Origin: Planctomycetota bacterium
GTDB taxonomy: Bacteria > Planctomycetota > Planctomycetia > Gemmatales > Gemmataceae
DNA length: 13,436 nt
Assembly (NCBI GenBank): GCA_018970845.1
Contig: JAGWVO010000060.1
Span: 1-13,436, forward strand
Direction of reading: 5' to 3'
In this document: positions 7,433 to 13,436 of the stretch, piece after piece
How positions within the stretch are numbered: position 1 is the stretch's first letter
How the letters are laid out: every line of letters starts with the position of its first letter
Program-made: the position numbers and the translations under genes
Notes under the pieces: model-generated
The model's database searches: none
What the model was told of the DNA's origin: nothing
What the model saw: only the letters and a program-made list of their open reading frames with translations

Positions 7433-8542
7433 TCAGCCGTTTCCGGTCAATCCGAAAGTTTCCGCAACCGCCTTGTTCAGCACCCTTCCCCTGCGGATGT
7501 TGATTCCCTGCCTAAGGCCGGGTTGGTCAACGACCGCCAAATCCAAGCCTTTGCTCGCGATCTGAAGAATGTAGGGCAGGGTGACATTCGTCAGGGCATG
7601 GGTGCTTGTGCGCCCCACGGCCCCTGGCATGTTGGTCACGCAGTAGTGAACAATATCGTCGACGATGAAAGTGGGGGCGTGATGCGTCGTGGGACGAGAT
7701 GTTTCGATGCATCCGCCCTGGTCTATGGCGACATCGATGATCACGGCGCCCGGCCTCATGACCTTCAAGTCCTCACGCCTGACCAGGCGAGGTGCTTTCG
7801 CCCCGGGTATCAGCACGGCACCGATGACCAAGTCCGCGTCCCTGAGGCTGTCAAGCAGGTTGTGCCGGTCTGAAAAGAGGGTTGTCACATTTCGCGGCAT
7901 CACATCGTCCAGGTATCGAAGCCTGTCGAGGTTCACATCCAGGATGGTGACATTGGCGCCAATGCCCGCGGCCACCTTGGCCGCGTTGGCCCCGACGACG
8001 CCACCGCCCAATATCACGACATGGGCAGGCAAAACACCGGGAACACCGCCGAGCAGGATTCCCCGGCCCTCGAATGGCCTTTCGAGGTATTTGGCCCCTT
8101 CCTGAATGCTCATGCGGCCCGCCACTTCGCTCATCGGCGTCAGCAGGGGGAGGCCGCCCTTGCTGTCGCGGATGGTTTCATAGGCAATGGCTGTCGCGCC
8201 GGAGGCCATCACGGCCCGGGTGAGTCTTTCGTCGGCGGCGAAATGGAAGAATGTGAGAATAACCTGATCGGCGCGCATCAGCGGCCACTCGGATTCCTCG
8301 GGTTCCTTGACTTTGATGATGAAATCGGCCCTCTCCCATATTTCGGGCGCGGTGCTTACGATTTCCGCGCCATGGCGCGAGTATTCCTCGTCCGCGATGC
8401 CGCTTCCTTGACCGGCACCAGCCTCGATCAGCACGCGATGTCCGAGCCGGACGAGTTCCTCGACACCCACCGGAAGTAATCCAACCCGGTATTCGTGCGT
8501 TTTTTGCTCCTTGGGAACACCGACAGTCACAGCCTTGCTCAT
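7433..8542 (-). CDS. ald: Alanine dehydrogenase
   Basis: A cytoplasmic NAD-dependent enzyme interconverting L-alanine with pyruvate plus ammonia; 369 residues, normal for the family. Residues aligning to the Mycobacterium tuberculosis enzyme with an offset of four are all present: R19 (HEYRVGL), K79 (KVKEP), H100 (TFFHFA) and D274 (AIDQGGC). The Rossmann motif is ILGGGVVGANAA (G179, G181, G184). MSEVAGRMSIQ and VTNMPGAVGRTSTHALTN are further family landmarks. The ATG at 8542 is preceded immediately by GGAGCGGAGA, a strong ribosome-binding site. It is divergent from the exporter operon, with only 48 bases between them, and is followed by icd. The enzyme can run towards alanine catabolism or ammonia assimilation; direction cannot be read from sequence. 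Confidence 0.96.
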   Translation of the reverse strand: MSKAVTVGVPKEQKTHEYRVGLLPVGVEELVRLGHRVLIEAGAGQGSGIADEEYSRHGAEIVSTAPEIWERADFIIKVKEPEESEWPLMRADQVILTFFHFAADERLTRAVMASGATAIAYETIRDSKGGLPLLTPMSEVAGRMSIQEGAKYLERPFEGRGILLGGVPGVLPAHVVILGGGVVGANAAKVAAGIGANVTILDVNLDRLRYLDDVMPRNVTTLFSDRHNLLDSLRDADLVIGAVLIPGAKAPRLVRREDLKVMRPGAVIIDVAIDQGGCIETSRPTTHHAPTFIVDDIVHYCVTNMPGAVGRTSTHALTNVTLPYILQIASKGLDLAVVDQPGLRQGINIRRGRVLNKAVAETFGLTGNG

Positions 8543-8578
8543 TCTCCGCTCCGTTCAATCGGCCTCCGGGGATTCGCT

Positions 8579-8584
8579 TATATT
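8579..8584 (+). promoter_or_regulatory. Possible -10 element in the ald/exporter divergent gap
   Basis: TATATT lies 6 bases before ATG 8591, in a 48-base gap otherwise GC-rich. If used on the plus strand, transcription would start close to the A of the ATG, giving a leaderless or nearly leaderless message; no Shine-Dalgarno is near that ATG, which fits. Read on the other strand the overlapping box is TAATAT (8585-8580), which could serve ald with a leader of about 30 bases holding its GGAG. No convincing -35 is seen on either strand, so this is tentative. Confidence 0.22.
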
Positions 8585-8590
8585 ACCAGC

Positions 8591-9430
8591 ATGCCAACCC
8601 GAGCCATTTTCTTCTTTTTGGTGGTCATGTGGATCACGACCACCCTTTGGCATCTGTCCGTTGTCGAGATGCCGCATTGGACCGCTGGCAATCCTCCCGA
8701 ATTCGGACTGGCCCTCAGTGACGAAACCACAGTGGGACCCGCGCCATCGCTTTTTGCCGTTTTGTTCAACAACGAAAAGGCTTTCCTTGGAAAGTTATCG
8801 ATGGAGTTTCAGCCTGATCAGGATGCGTTTCTCCTGACCTTTGAAATGTCGGGAGGAGGAGGCAAAGTCCGTGTTCCCGGTCGGCTTGCCCGGCTTCATG
8901 CCATGTTGAACCTCGAGCGAAAGGGTGGATTCATCGCCGCGTCCGGTGAAATTGACCAGGGGATTGCGAGACATTCCAGTTCCCTCAGGAGGGTTGGCAA
9001 TTTCGTTGAGGTGGAGCAGGCGTTTGAAACCCTCGGTATCGAGGGGCTTTCCGGAAGACTTCCTCCGCGGCAGGTGACTTGGCCGGCCATGGCCGGCAGG
9101 CCTGTCATCAGCCCTTTCGTGCCATCTTGGCGATGGCCGGGCCTTTATGGCGGCCAGAAATGGATATCAACCTTGGTTGATCCGGTCGGGGATTGCCTCA
9201 GGGGCAACCAAGGAGATAGGAGCGGAACCGCCATTGTTTGCGAGGTGGCGGAGGCACTGGAACTGCCTCCCAAGGCCAGGAAACAACCAGCGTGCCATCG
9301 CATTGACGCGGCCACCGGTGACATTTCCATTTCCGTTTGGGTGCTTCCGAAGACGGGAAAGGTGGCTGCGCAGCGGGTCAGACTGGGCGCCGGGGAGGAG
9401 TGGGAATTCATCGTTGAGGAAACCCCATGA
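8591..9430 (+). CDS. Membrane-anchored protein of unknown function, first gene of the ABC exporter operon
   Basis: I do not recognise this 279-residue protein. Residues 5-24 (AIFFFLVVMWITTTLW) form one hydrophobic helix after a short N-terminus with one Arg, suggesting a signal anchor or uncleaved signal with the rest outside the cytoplasm. The remainder looks soluble and beta-rich, with a Gly-rich turn (MSGGGGKVRVPGRLARL, 86-102) and three cysteines (C202, C217, C235) that could form a disulfide. No lipobox is seen. Start 8591 is preferred over the in-frame ATG at 8495, which would place an unrelated segment ahead of the helix and overlap ald. The ATG has no clear Shine-Dalgarno. Its TGA overlaps the start of the ABC ATPase gene in an ATGA, so the products are probably made together. 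An accessory or substrate-contacting role in the exporter is inference. Confidence 0.72.
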   Translation: MPTRAIFFFLVVMWITTTLWHLSVVEMPHWTAGNPPEFGLALSDETTVGPAPSLFAVLFNNEKAFLGKLSMEFQPDQDAFLLTFEMSGGGGKVRVPGRLARLHAMLNLERKGGFIAASGEIDQGIARHSSSLRRVGNFVEVEQAFETLGIEGLSGRLPPRQVTWPAMAGRPVISPFVPSWRWPGLYGGQKWISTLVDPVGDCLRGNQGDRSGTAIVCEVAEALELPPKARKQPACHRIDAATGDISISVWVLPKTGKVAAQRVRLGAGEEWEFIVEETP

Positions 9431-10191
9431 CCCAGCATGAATCCGAAATCCAAGTGAGAATGGATGGAGTTTCGCGCAAATACGGCGAGCAGTGGGCCGT
9501 TCGCGATCTTTGCCTTGAGCTAAGGAAGGGGGAACTCTTCGCCTTTCTCGGCCCCAATGGCGCCGGCAAAACAACGACGATCAAGATGATGTGCGGATTG
9601 CTTCGTCCAACGGCGGGGACAATCACGATTTGCGGGCATGATCTGATCGCGGACGGATTGGCGGCCAGGGCGAACCTGAGTTATGTGCCGGACCTCCCCT
9701 TCCTTTACGAACACCTCACGGGCCTTGAGTTCTTGCAATTGGTCGCGCAACTGCACGGATTGGATCCGGACAAGGCGATGGAACGGATTTCAACGGTGAC
9801 GCGGCAGTTCGAACTGGAAAAATTCCGTGATCAGGTCACGATGCGATACAGCCATGGAATGAGGCAGCGAACCGTGTTCGCCGCGGCACTTCTCCACCAA
9901 CCGAAAGTTCTGGTGGTGGATGAACCCACTGTCGGCCTCGACCCGAGAAGCGTCAGGCAACTGAAGGACCTGCTGCGCGAACTCGTGGCCGAAGGAACGA
10001 CCATTTTCCTTTCTTCCCATTCGCTTGATGTCGTCCAGGAATTGGCTGACAGGATCGGCATCATCAGTGGCGGGAAATTGATCGGTTGCGGGTCGATTGG
10101 TGAACTCAGTTCGCAGGCTTCACACGATGGTCCTCTTGAGGAGGTCTTCCTGAAGTTGACAAGTGGGGACGAATCGGGAGCCGGACCATGA
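9427..10191 (+). CDS. ABC transporter ATP-binding protein (ABC-2 export type)
   Basis: A 254-residue cytoplasmic nucleotide-binding subunit that would power the permease encoded next. Seen: an aromatic A-loop region KYGEQWAV (18-25); Walker A GPNGAGKTT (42-50); the Q-loop region LSYVPDLPFLYEHLTG, where Asp (D89) follows YVP in place of the usual Gln; the signature YSHGMRQR (141-148) instead of LSGGQ; Walker B VLVVDEPTVGLDP (161-173), with catalytic Glu 166; and the H-loop SSHS (H198). YSHGM and the missing Gln are seen in ABC-2 type exporter ATPases, so the protein should be active. GAGG lies about 8 bases before ATG 9427, inside the preceding gene. It overlaps its neighbours at both ends by ATGA. 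The cargo cannot be deduced. Confidence 0.95.
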   Translation: MTQHESEIQVRMDGVSRKYGEQWAVRDLCLELRKGELFAFLGPNGAGKTTTIKMMCGLLRPTAGTITICGHDLIADGLAARANLSYVPDLPFLYEHLTGLEFLQLVAQLHGLDPDKAMERISTVTRQFELEKFRDQVTMRYSHGMRQRTVFAAALLHQPKVLVVDEPTVGLDPRSVRQLKDLLRELVAEGTTIFLSSHSLDVVQELADRIGIISGGKLIGCGSIGELSSQASHDGPLEEVFLKLTSGDESGAGP

Positions 10192-11894
10192 CAGGCTCGA
10201 TGCCGGATTCGGGGCTTGGGCCCTTCCTCATGCTCAGATTGCGGCAGGCTCGCCACCAACTGGCTGAGTTGCGAGGCGAAGGTTGGATCAAGGTCGTGAG
10301 CATCGCGGCCTCCTGTGGTTTCGTGGCCATTTTTGCATTCGCGGTGGCGCTGGCCGGATTTCAATTCCTGGGCAGGCAGAAACTGCCCTTGGGTGGCGAC
10401 ATCGTTGGACTCTTGCTCGACATGTTCTTCTTCGCCCTCTCAGGGCTACTCGTTTTTTCAGGCGGATTGGTCCTTTACGGTTCCCTGTACGACTCGCAGG
10501 AATCGGCATTCCTGCTCAGCAAGCCCGTTCCGGATGACAGGGTGTATGCCCACCAGTTCATCGGATCCCTCGCCGTCTCCAGTGCCGCGTTCGTTTTGTT
10601 GGCGATGCCGCTGCTTTTGGCCTATGGATTGTCCGTGCGCGCCAGTCCTCTTTATTACTTCCTTTTGATTCCTTGCTTTGTGTTCTTTCCGCTGGCTCCC
10701 GCCTCCGTCGGCGGAATCATCTGCCTTGGCCTGGTTCGGTGGATCCCCAATCGAAGAAAGGAGGCCTTGGCCGCGCTCATTGTCATTCTCGTCATCGTTG
10801 GCCTGGCTTGGCTTGGCTCAGGCCTTTACCGATTGCGGCCCGGGGCGACCTCCTCGGACGATGAGGCTCTCAACGAGGTTTTGGGCCATGTCCAGTTCGC
10901 CTCGTCACAGTTGCTTCCCAGCCACTGGATGGGCCGCGGCCTCAGGCATGCCGCTCGGGGTGAGCTTGAACCGGCGTTACGCCACCTGGCCATGATGGCA
11001 AGCGTCGGCACGGCGACCTTTTGCCTCTCGGCTTGGATCGCAAGGCAATGGTACCGGATCGGATTGGACCGCCTTTCCCAAAGGGGAAGGGTGGAATTCA
11101 GGCAACGATTTGTATGGATGGACAGGTTGCCTGGTTTCGTGCCAGGTATTGGCGAGGCCGAAAGAGCCCTTCTGTTGAAAGATTTCCGGACTTTCCGAAG
11201 GGATCCGAGGCAATGGGGCCAGATGCTTGTTTTCCTTGTACTGCTCGGGTTTTATTTTTCATCCCTGAGGCGGATGTTTCCCGGGGAGATCGGCTGGGTT
11301 TTTCGGAACGGAATCAGCCTGATGAACCTCATGGTTATCGGGATGCTTCTTTGCGCTTCGTGCGGAAGGTTCATCTTTCCACTCATCAGCCTCGAGGGAA
11401 AAAGAGTCTGGCTGCTTGGACTGACTCCCTTGCCGAGGTCGGCATGGCTCAGGGGAAAAGTGGCGTTTTCCTTAATCCTTTGTCTTTTGTTTTCCCTTCC
11501 CCTTTTGCTTTACAGTGACATGTCCCTTCGGATGCCTGTTGAACTCATCGTCCTCCATCAGGTTGCGGCGATCGGCCTTTCGATGGGACTCAGTTCCCTC
11601 GCCGCGGGATTGGGGGCGGTTTGGCCGAATTTCAGGGAAAAGGATCCGTCCAAGATCGCGGTGGGATACGGAGGAACCTTGTCGCTGGTGATCGGTCTGG
11701 TCTTCCTGCTGGCCCTGGTCGGAACGGTCGCCTTGCCTTGGCATGTGATCGCCGGGTTCACCAACAACCAATTTCCCTTGTGGGGGTGGCTGGTTGTCCT
11801 GCCTGGGCTGGCTTCCGGGTTGGTTCTCTCTTTTTTGGCCGTGACAGTTCCCATTCGCCTTGGAAACATCAACTTGGACAGGCAGGAATTTTGA
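10188..11894 (+). CDS. Multi-spanning ABC-2-type exporter permease
   Basis: A 568-residue integral membrane protein with about 12 hydrophobic helices (near residues 35-60, 72-98, 125-150, 155-184, 193-212, 266-286, 345-360, 374-396, 424-443, 452-479, 493-517 and 533-556). Two similar cytoplasmic patches, ESAFLLSKPVPDDRVYAHQF (105-124) and KRVWLLGLTPLPRSAWLRGK (405-424), occupy equivalent places in each half, suggesting an internal duplication of a six-helix unit. Such [FW]LL..P.......... motifs are typical of ABC-2-like permeases; the length and doubled architecture resemble the Pfam 'putative ATP-binding cassette' permease family (ABC_tran_2), from memory. GGAG lies about 8 bases before ATG 10188, and the ATG overlaps the ATPase stop, so stoichiometric expression is likely. 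The direction is inferred as export from the ATPase type; the substrate is unknown. Confidence 0.88.
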   Translation: MTGSMPDSGLGPFLMLRLRQARHQLAELRGEGWIKVVSIAASCGFVAIFAFAVALAGFQFLGRQKLPLGGDIVGLLLDMFFFALSGLLVFSGGLVLYGSLYDSQESAFLLSKPVPDDRVYAHQFIGSLAVSSAAFVLLAMPLLLAYGLSVRASPLYYFLLIPCFVFFPLAPASVGGIICLGLVRWIPNRRKEALAALIVILVIVGLAWLGSGLYRLRPGATSSDDEALNEVLGHVQFASSQLLPSHWMGRGLRHAARGELEPALRHLAMMASVGTATFCLSAWIARQWYRIGLDRLSQRGRVEFRQRFVWMDRLPGFVPGIGEAERALLLKDFRTFRRDPRQWGQMLVFLVLLGFYFSSLRRMFPGEIGWVFRNGISLMNLMVIGMLLCASCGRFIFPLISLEGKRVWLLGLTPLPRSAWLRGKVAFSLILCLLFSLPLLLYSDMSLRMPVELIVLHQVAAIGLSMGLSSLAAGLGAVWPNFREKDPSKIAVGYGGTLSLVIGLVFLLALVGTVALPWHVIAGFTNNQFPLWGWLVVLPGLASGLVLSFLAVTVPIRLGNINLDRQEF

Positions 11895-11922
11895 TCCACG
11901 GGCTGGCAAAAGTATCGGGGGT

Positions 11923-11928
11923 TATGAT
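11923..11928 (+). promoter_or_regulatory. Possible -10 box upstream of the dioxygenase gene
   Basis: TATGAT, five of six matches to TATAAT, lies in the 98-base gap after the permease gene and about 65 bases before the dioxygenase ATG. The nearest -35-like word (CTGGCA at 11903-11908) is too close, so this is weak. It would allow the dioxygenase to be expressed apart from the exporter. Confidence 0.2.
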
Positions 11929-11980
11929 TGATCGGTAGGCAAGTCATGAGCCTGTTGGACGGTAAAACATGTTGCCATTC

Positions 11981-11984
11981 GGAG
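11981..11984 (+). promoter_or_regulatory. Shine-Dalgarno GGAG deciding the dioxygenase start
   Basis: GGAG lies 8 bases before the tandem ATGs at 11993 and 11996. The earlier in-frame ATG at 11969 lacks such a site and would put eight residues ahead of the twin-arginine motif. Confidence 0.55.
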
Positions 11985-11992
11985 AAATCACC

Positions 11993-12649
11993 ATGATGAA
12001 TCGTCGGGAAGTTGTTTTGCTGGGGTCATCCATGCTGCTGCCCGTCTCAGCCATGAGGGGGCGCGGTTGGTTTGCCGAGGAGCTGACTCGAACCCCATCA
12101 CAAACCGAAGGCCCGTTCTATCCCGACAAGCTTCCGTTGGACACGGACAATGATCTCCTCATCATCAACAGCGACATCACTCCGGCCGTCGGAACCGTCA
12201 CCCATCTTCATGGCAAGGTCATGGATGTCCGCGGGAATCCGGTTCGCAACGCCATGGTGGAGATCTGGCAGGTTGACAACAACGCGGCCTACCTTCACAC
12301 GGGCAGCGGCAACAAGAATAAGAGGGATGCTCATTTTCAAGGTTTTGGCCGGTTTTTGACGGGAGCCAAGGGGGAGTATTACTTCAGGACAATCAAGCCG
12401 GTGCCCTATCCCGGCCGAACTCCCCACATTCATGTGAAGGTTCGCAAGGCGGATAAGACCCTCCTTGTCACCCAGTGCTACATCAAGGGTGAGGAACGAA
12501 ATGCCAAGGATGGGATATACCGGGCCATCAGGGATCCCCGGCAATCGGCCGCCGTCACGATCGCGTTCGACCCGCTCCCCGGCTCAAGGATCGGCGAGTT
12601 GGTCGCCAATTTTGATATTGTTCTCGGTATGGTTCCGGATCTGCCCTGA
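11993..12649 (+). CDS. Tat-signal intradiol ring-cleavage dioxygenase (protocatechuate 3,4-dioxygenase beta-like)
   Basis: A 218-residue member of the intradiol dioxygenases, which use non-heme Fe(III) to open catechol-type rings between the two hydroxyls. The N-terminus NRREVVLLGSSMLLP (3-17) is a twin-arginine signal followed by a hydrophobic core, so the folded iron protein is probably exported by Tat. All four expected iron ligands can be placed: Y100 (NNAAYLH), Y139 (PVPYPGR), H145 and H147 (PHIHVKV), with R142 between them. TEGPFYPDKLPLD (38-50) and VRNAMVEIWQVD (84-95) are family landmarks. The substrate is not known: no aromatic-degradation partners (pcaG, pcaB, pcaC, transporters) are nearby, and the alpha subunit of classical enzymes is missing. 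Proteins of this type are common in planctomycetes, from memory. It starts 98 bases after the exporter operon and ends 15 bases before a convergent gene. Confidence 0.88.
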   Translation: MMNRREVVLLGSSMLLPVSAMRGRGWFAEELTRTPSQTEGPFYPDKLPLDTDNDLLIINSDITPAVGTVTHLHGKVMDVRGNPVRNAMVEIWQVDNNAAYLHTGSGNKNKRDAHFQGFGRFLTGAKGEYYFRTIKPVPYPGRTPHIHVKVRKADKTLLVTQCYIKGEERNAKDGIYRAIRDPRQSAAVTIAFDPLPGSRIGELVANFDIVLGMVPDLP

Positions 12650-12664
12650 TCGGGATTTTTCAGG

Positions 12665-13436
12665 TCAGGCGCTCCTGGCCGTGTATTTGTCATAACGATC
12701 GCCATTAGCTGGCATGCCCGCTGATGGTTGATGACGGTCGATTTGCCTGACCAGATAGGTCGGCCTGCCCTTGACCTCAAGAAATATTCGACGAAGATAC
12801 TCCCCAATAATGCCAAGCGACATCAGTTGGACGGAACCGAAAAACAGGACCACAACCATGGTGCTGGCCCAGCCTTCCGGGGGCTTTTGACCAATGATGG
12901 CGCGAATCAGGACCCAACCGATGAGGATCAGGGCCACGGCGCAACTTGACAAGCCGAGCCAGGTAATGAAATTCAGCGGAGCCGAGCTAAAGCTGATAAG
13001 ACCGTCCATCGCCAGTTTGACCAGCGCCTTGAATGTGTATTTTGGCTTTCCCGCTTCCCGGCCCGCCCTCTCGTATTCCAACCCTTCCTGCCTGAATCCA
13101 ACAAAGGACCTCAGGCCCCTGATAAACCGTTGGCGTTCCGGCAACGAAGCCAAGGCTTCCACCACTTTTCGGTCCATCAATCCGAAATCTCCGCTATCAA
13201 GCGGAATATCAATGTCGCTAACCCTGCGAAGTAGCCTGTAAAATCCGGAATAGGCGCATCGCTTGATGAATGATTCCTTGCGTTTGGTCCTGACGGCATA
13301 AACAACTTCGATTCCTTGCTGCCATTTTTGAATGAACTGATCAAGCACCTCGGGAGGATCTTGGAGATCGCCATCCATGACGATCACGGCGTCACCAGTC
13401 GCGGTGGATAATCCAGCCGATACGGCTGCCTGATGA
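12665..13436 (-). CDS. Family 2 glycosyltransferase with C-terminal membrane helices (GtrB/ArnC-like), 5' end beyond window
   Basis: The C-terminal ~257 residues of a polyprenyl-phosphate sugar transferase. The frame remains open to the window edge and begins HQAAVSAGLSTATGDAVIVM, so the GTG at 13387 is internal and the first ~70 residues (nucleotide-binding part) lie outside. Seen: the metal/nucleotide motif MDGDLQDPPE; SGDFGLMDRKV; RFIRGLRSFVGF; and an acceptor-side segment AGKPKYTFKALVKLAMDGL. Two membrane helices follow (about SSCAVALILIGWVLIRAIIG and MVVVLFFGSVQLMSLGIIGE), then the typical tail EVKGRPTYLVRQ. This order matches GtrB, ArnC and DPM1-like enzymes, which load a sugar onto undecaprenyl phosphate at the cytoplasmic face for later transfer outside. 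The sugar is unknown. It is convergent with the dioxygenase gene, with 15 bases between stops. Confidence 0.93.
   Translation of the reverse strand, partial: HQAAVSAGLSTATGDAVIVMDGDLQDPPEVLDQFIQKWQQGIEVVYAVRTKRKESFIKRCAYSGFYRLLRRVSDIDIPLDSGDFGLMDRKVVEALASLPERQRFIRGLRSFVGFRQEGLEYERAGREAGKPKYTFKALVKLAMDGLISFSSAPLNFITWLGLSSCAVALILIGWVLIRAIIGQKPPEGWASTMVVVLFFGSVQLMSLGIIGEYLRRIFLEVKGRPTYLVRQIDRHQPSAGMPANGDRYDKYTARSA

Noticed and set aside
8495..8590. Upstream start for the exporter-operon first gene
   Set aside because: It would overlap the start of ald and put a non-homologous 32-residue segment ahead of the membrane helix.
11463..11515. Pyrimidine-rich tract as a regulatory or terminator signal
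   Set aside because: It falls in the permease coding sequence and encodes a Leu/Phe-rich membrane helix, which explains the composition.
13385..13387. GTG as the start of the glycosyltransferase
   Set aside because: The frame continues to the window edge with conserved family sequence (HQAAVSAGL...TGDAVIVM), so this codon is internal.
1..13436. CRISPR, tRNA, rRNA, insertion sequence or phage elements
   Set aside because: I saw no spaced repeats, cloverleaf-like sequence, transposase, integrase or terminal inverted repeats anywhere in the window.

Overview
The window looks like ordinary chromosome from a planctomycete, most likely a Gemmata-like member of the phylum. The reasons are moderately high G+C by eye, a HEAT-type repeat fused to a beta-propeller in the first gene, a Tat-type intradiol dioxygenase of a kind common in planctomycetes, and scattered metabolic genes in short operons. 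The assignment is inference from gene style; no rRNA or other taxonomic marker lies in the window. I see no tRNA, rRNA, CRISPR array, insertion sequence, integrase, prophage or toxin gene. No gene-free stretch exceeds about 120 bases.

Layout, left to right. (1) A secreted or envelope-facing HEAT plus beta-propeller protein (to 1588) runs into a convergent aminotransferase class V gene (minus, 1585-2829); their stop codons overlap by four bases. (2) Divergent from the aminotransferase is a tight same-strand run: a MaoC-type hot-dog hydratase (2933-3430), glutamyl-tRNA synthetase gltX (3471-5015) and a PfkB-family sugar kinase (5038-5943). (3) After two hairpins comes a minus-strand pair: alanine dehydrogenase (8542-7433) followed by NADP-type isocitrate dehydrogenase (7357-6062). 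(4) Divergent from ald is a three-gene plus-strand operon whose members overlap by ATGA: a membrane-anchored protein of unknown function (8591-9430), an ABC ATPase (9427-10191) and a 568-residue multi-spanning ABC permease (10188-11894). (5) A Tat-signal intradiol dioxygenase (11993-12649) is followed by a convergent, edge-truncated family 2 glycosyltransferase with C-terminal membrane helices (12665-13436).

How the genes work together. The clearest functional unit is the exporter operon, where translational coupling ties an unrecognised anchored protein to an ABC-2-like transporter of unknown substrate. Ald and Icd sit in central carbon and nitrogen metabolism (alanine/pyruvate/ammonia and isocitrate/2-oxoglutarate) and may be co-transcribed. 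The maoC-gltX-pfkB run has no obvious common pathway and may simply share a promoter. I did not find a clearly new multi-gene system. The best leads are the unknown exporter-coupled protein, the extra segment after the KMSKS loop of GltX, and the aminotransferase that lacks the usual desulfurase cysteine.
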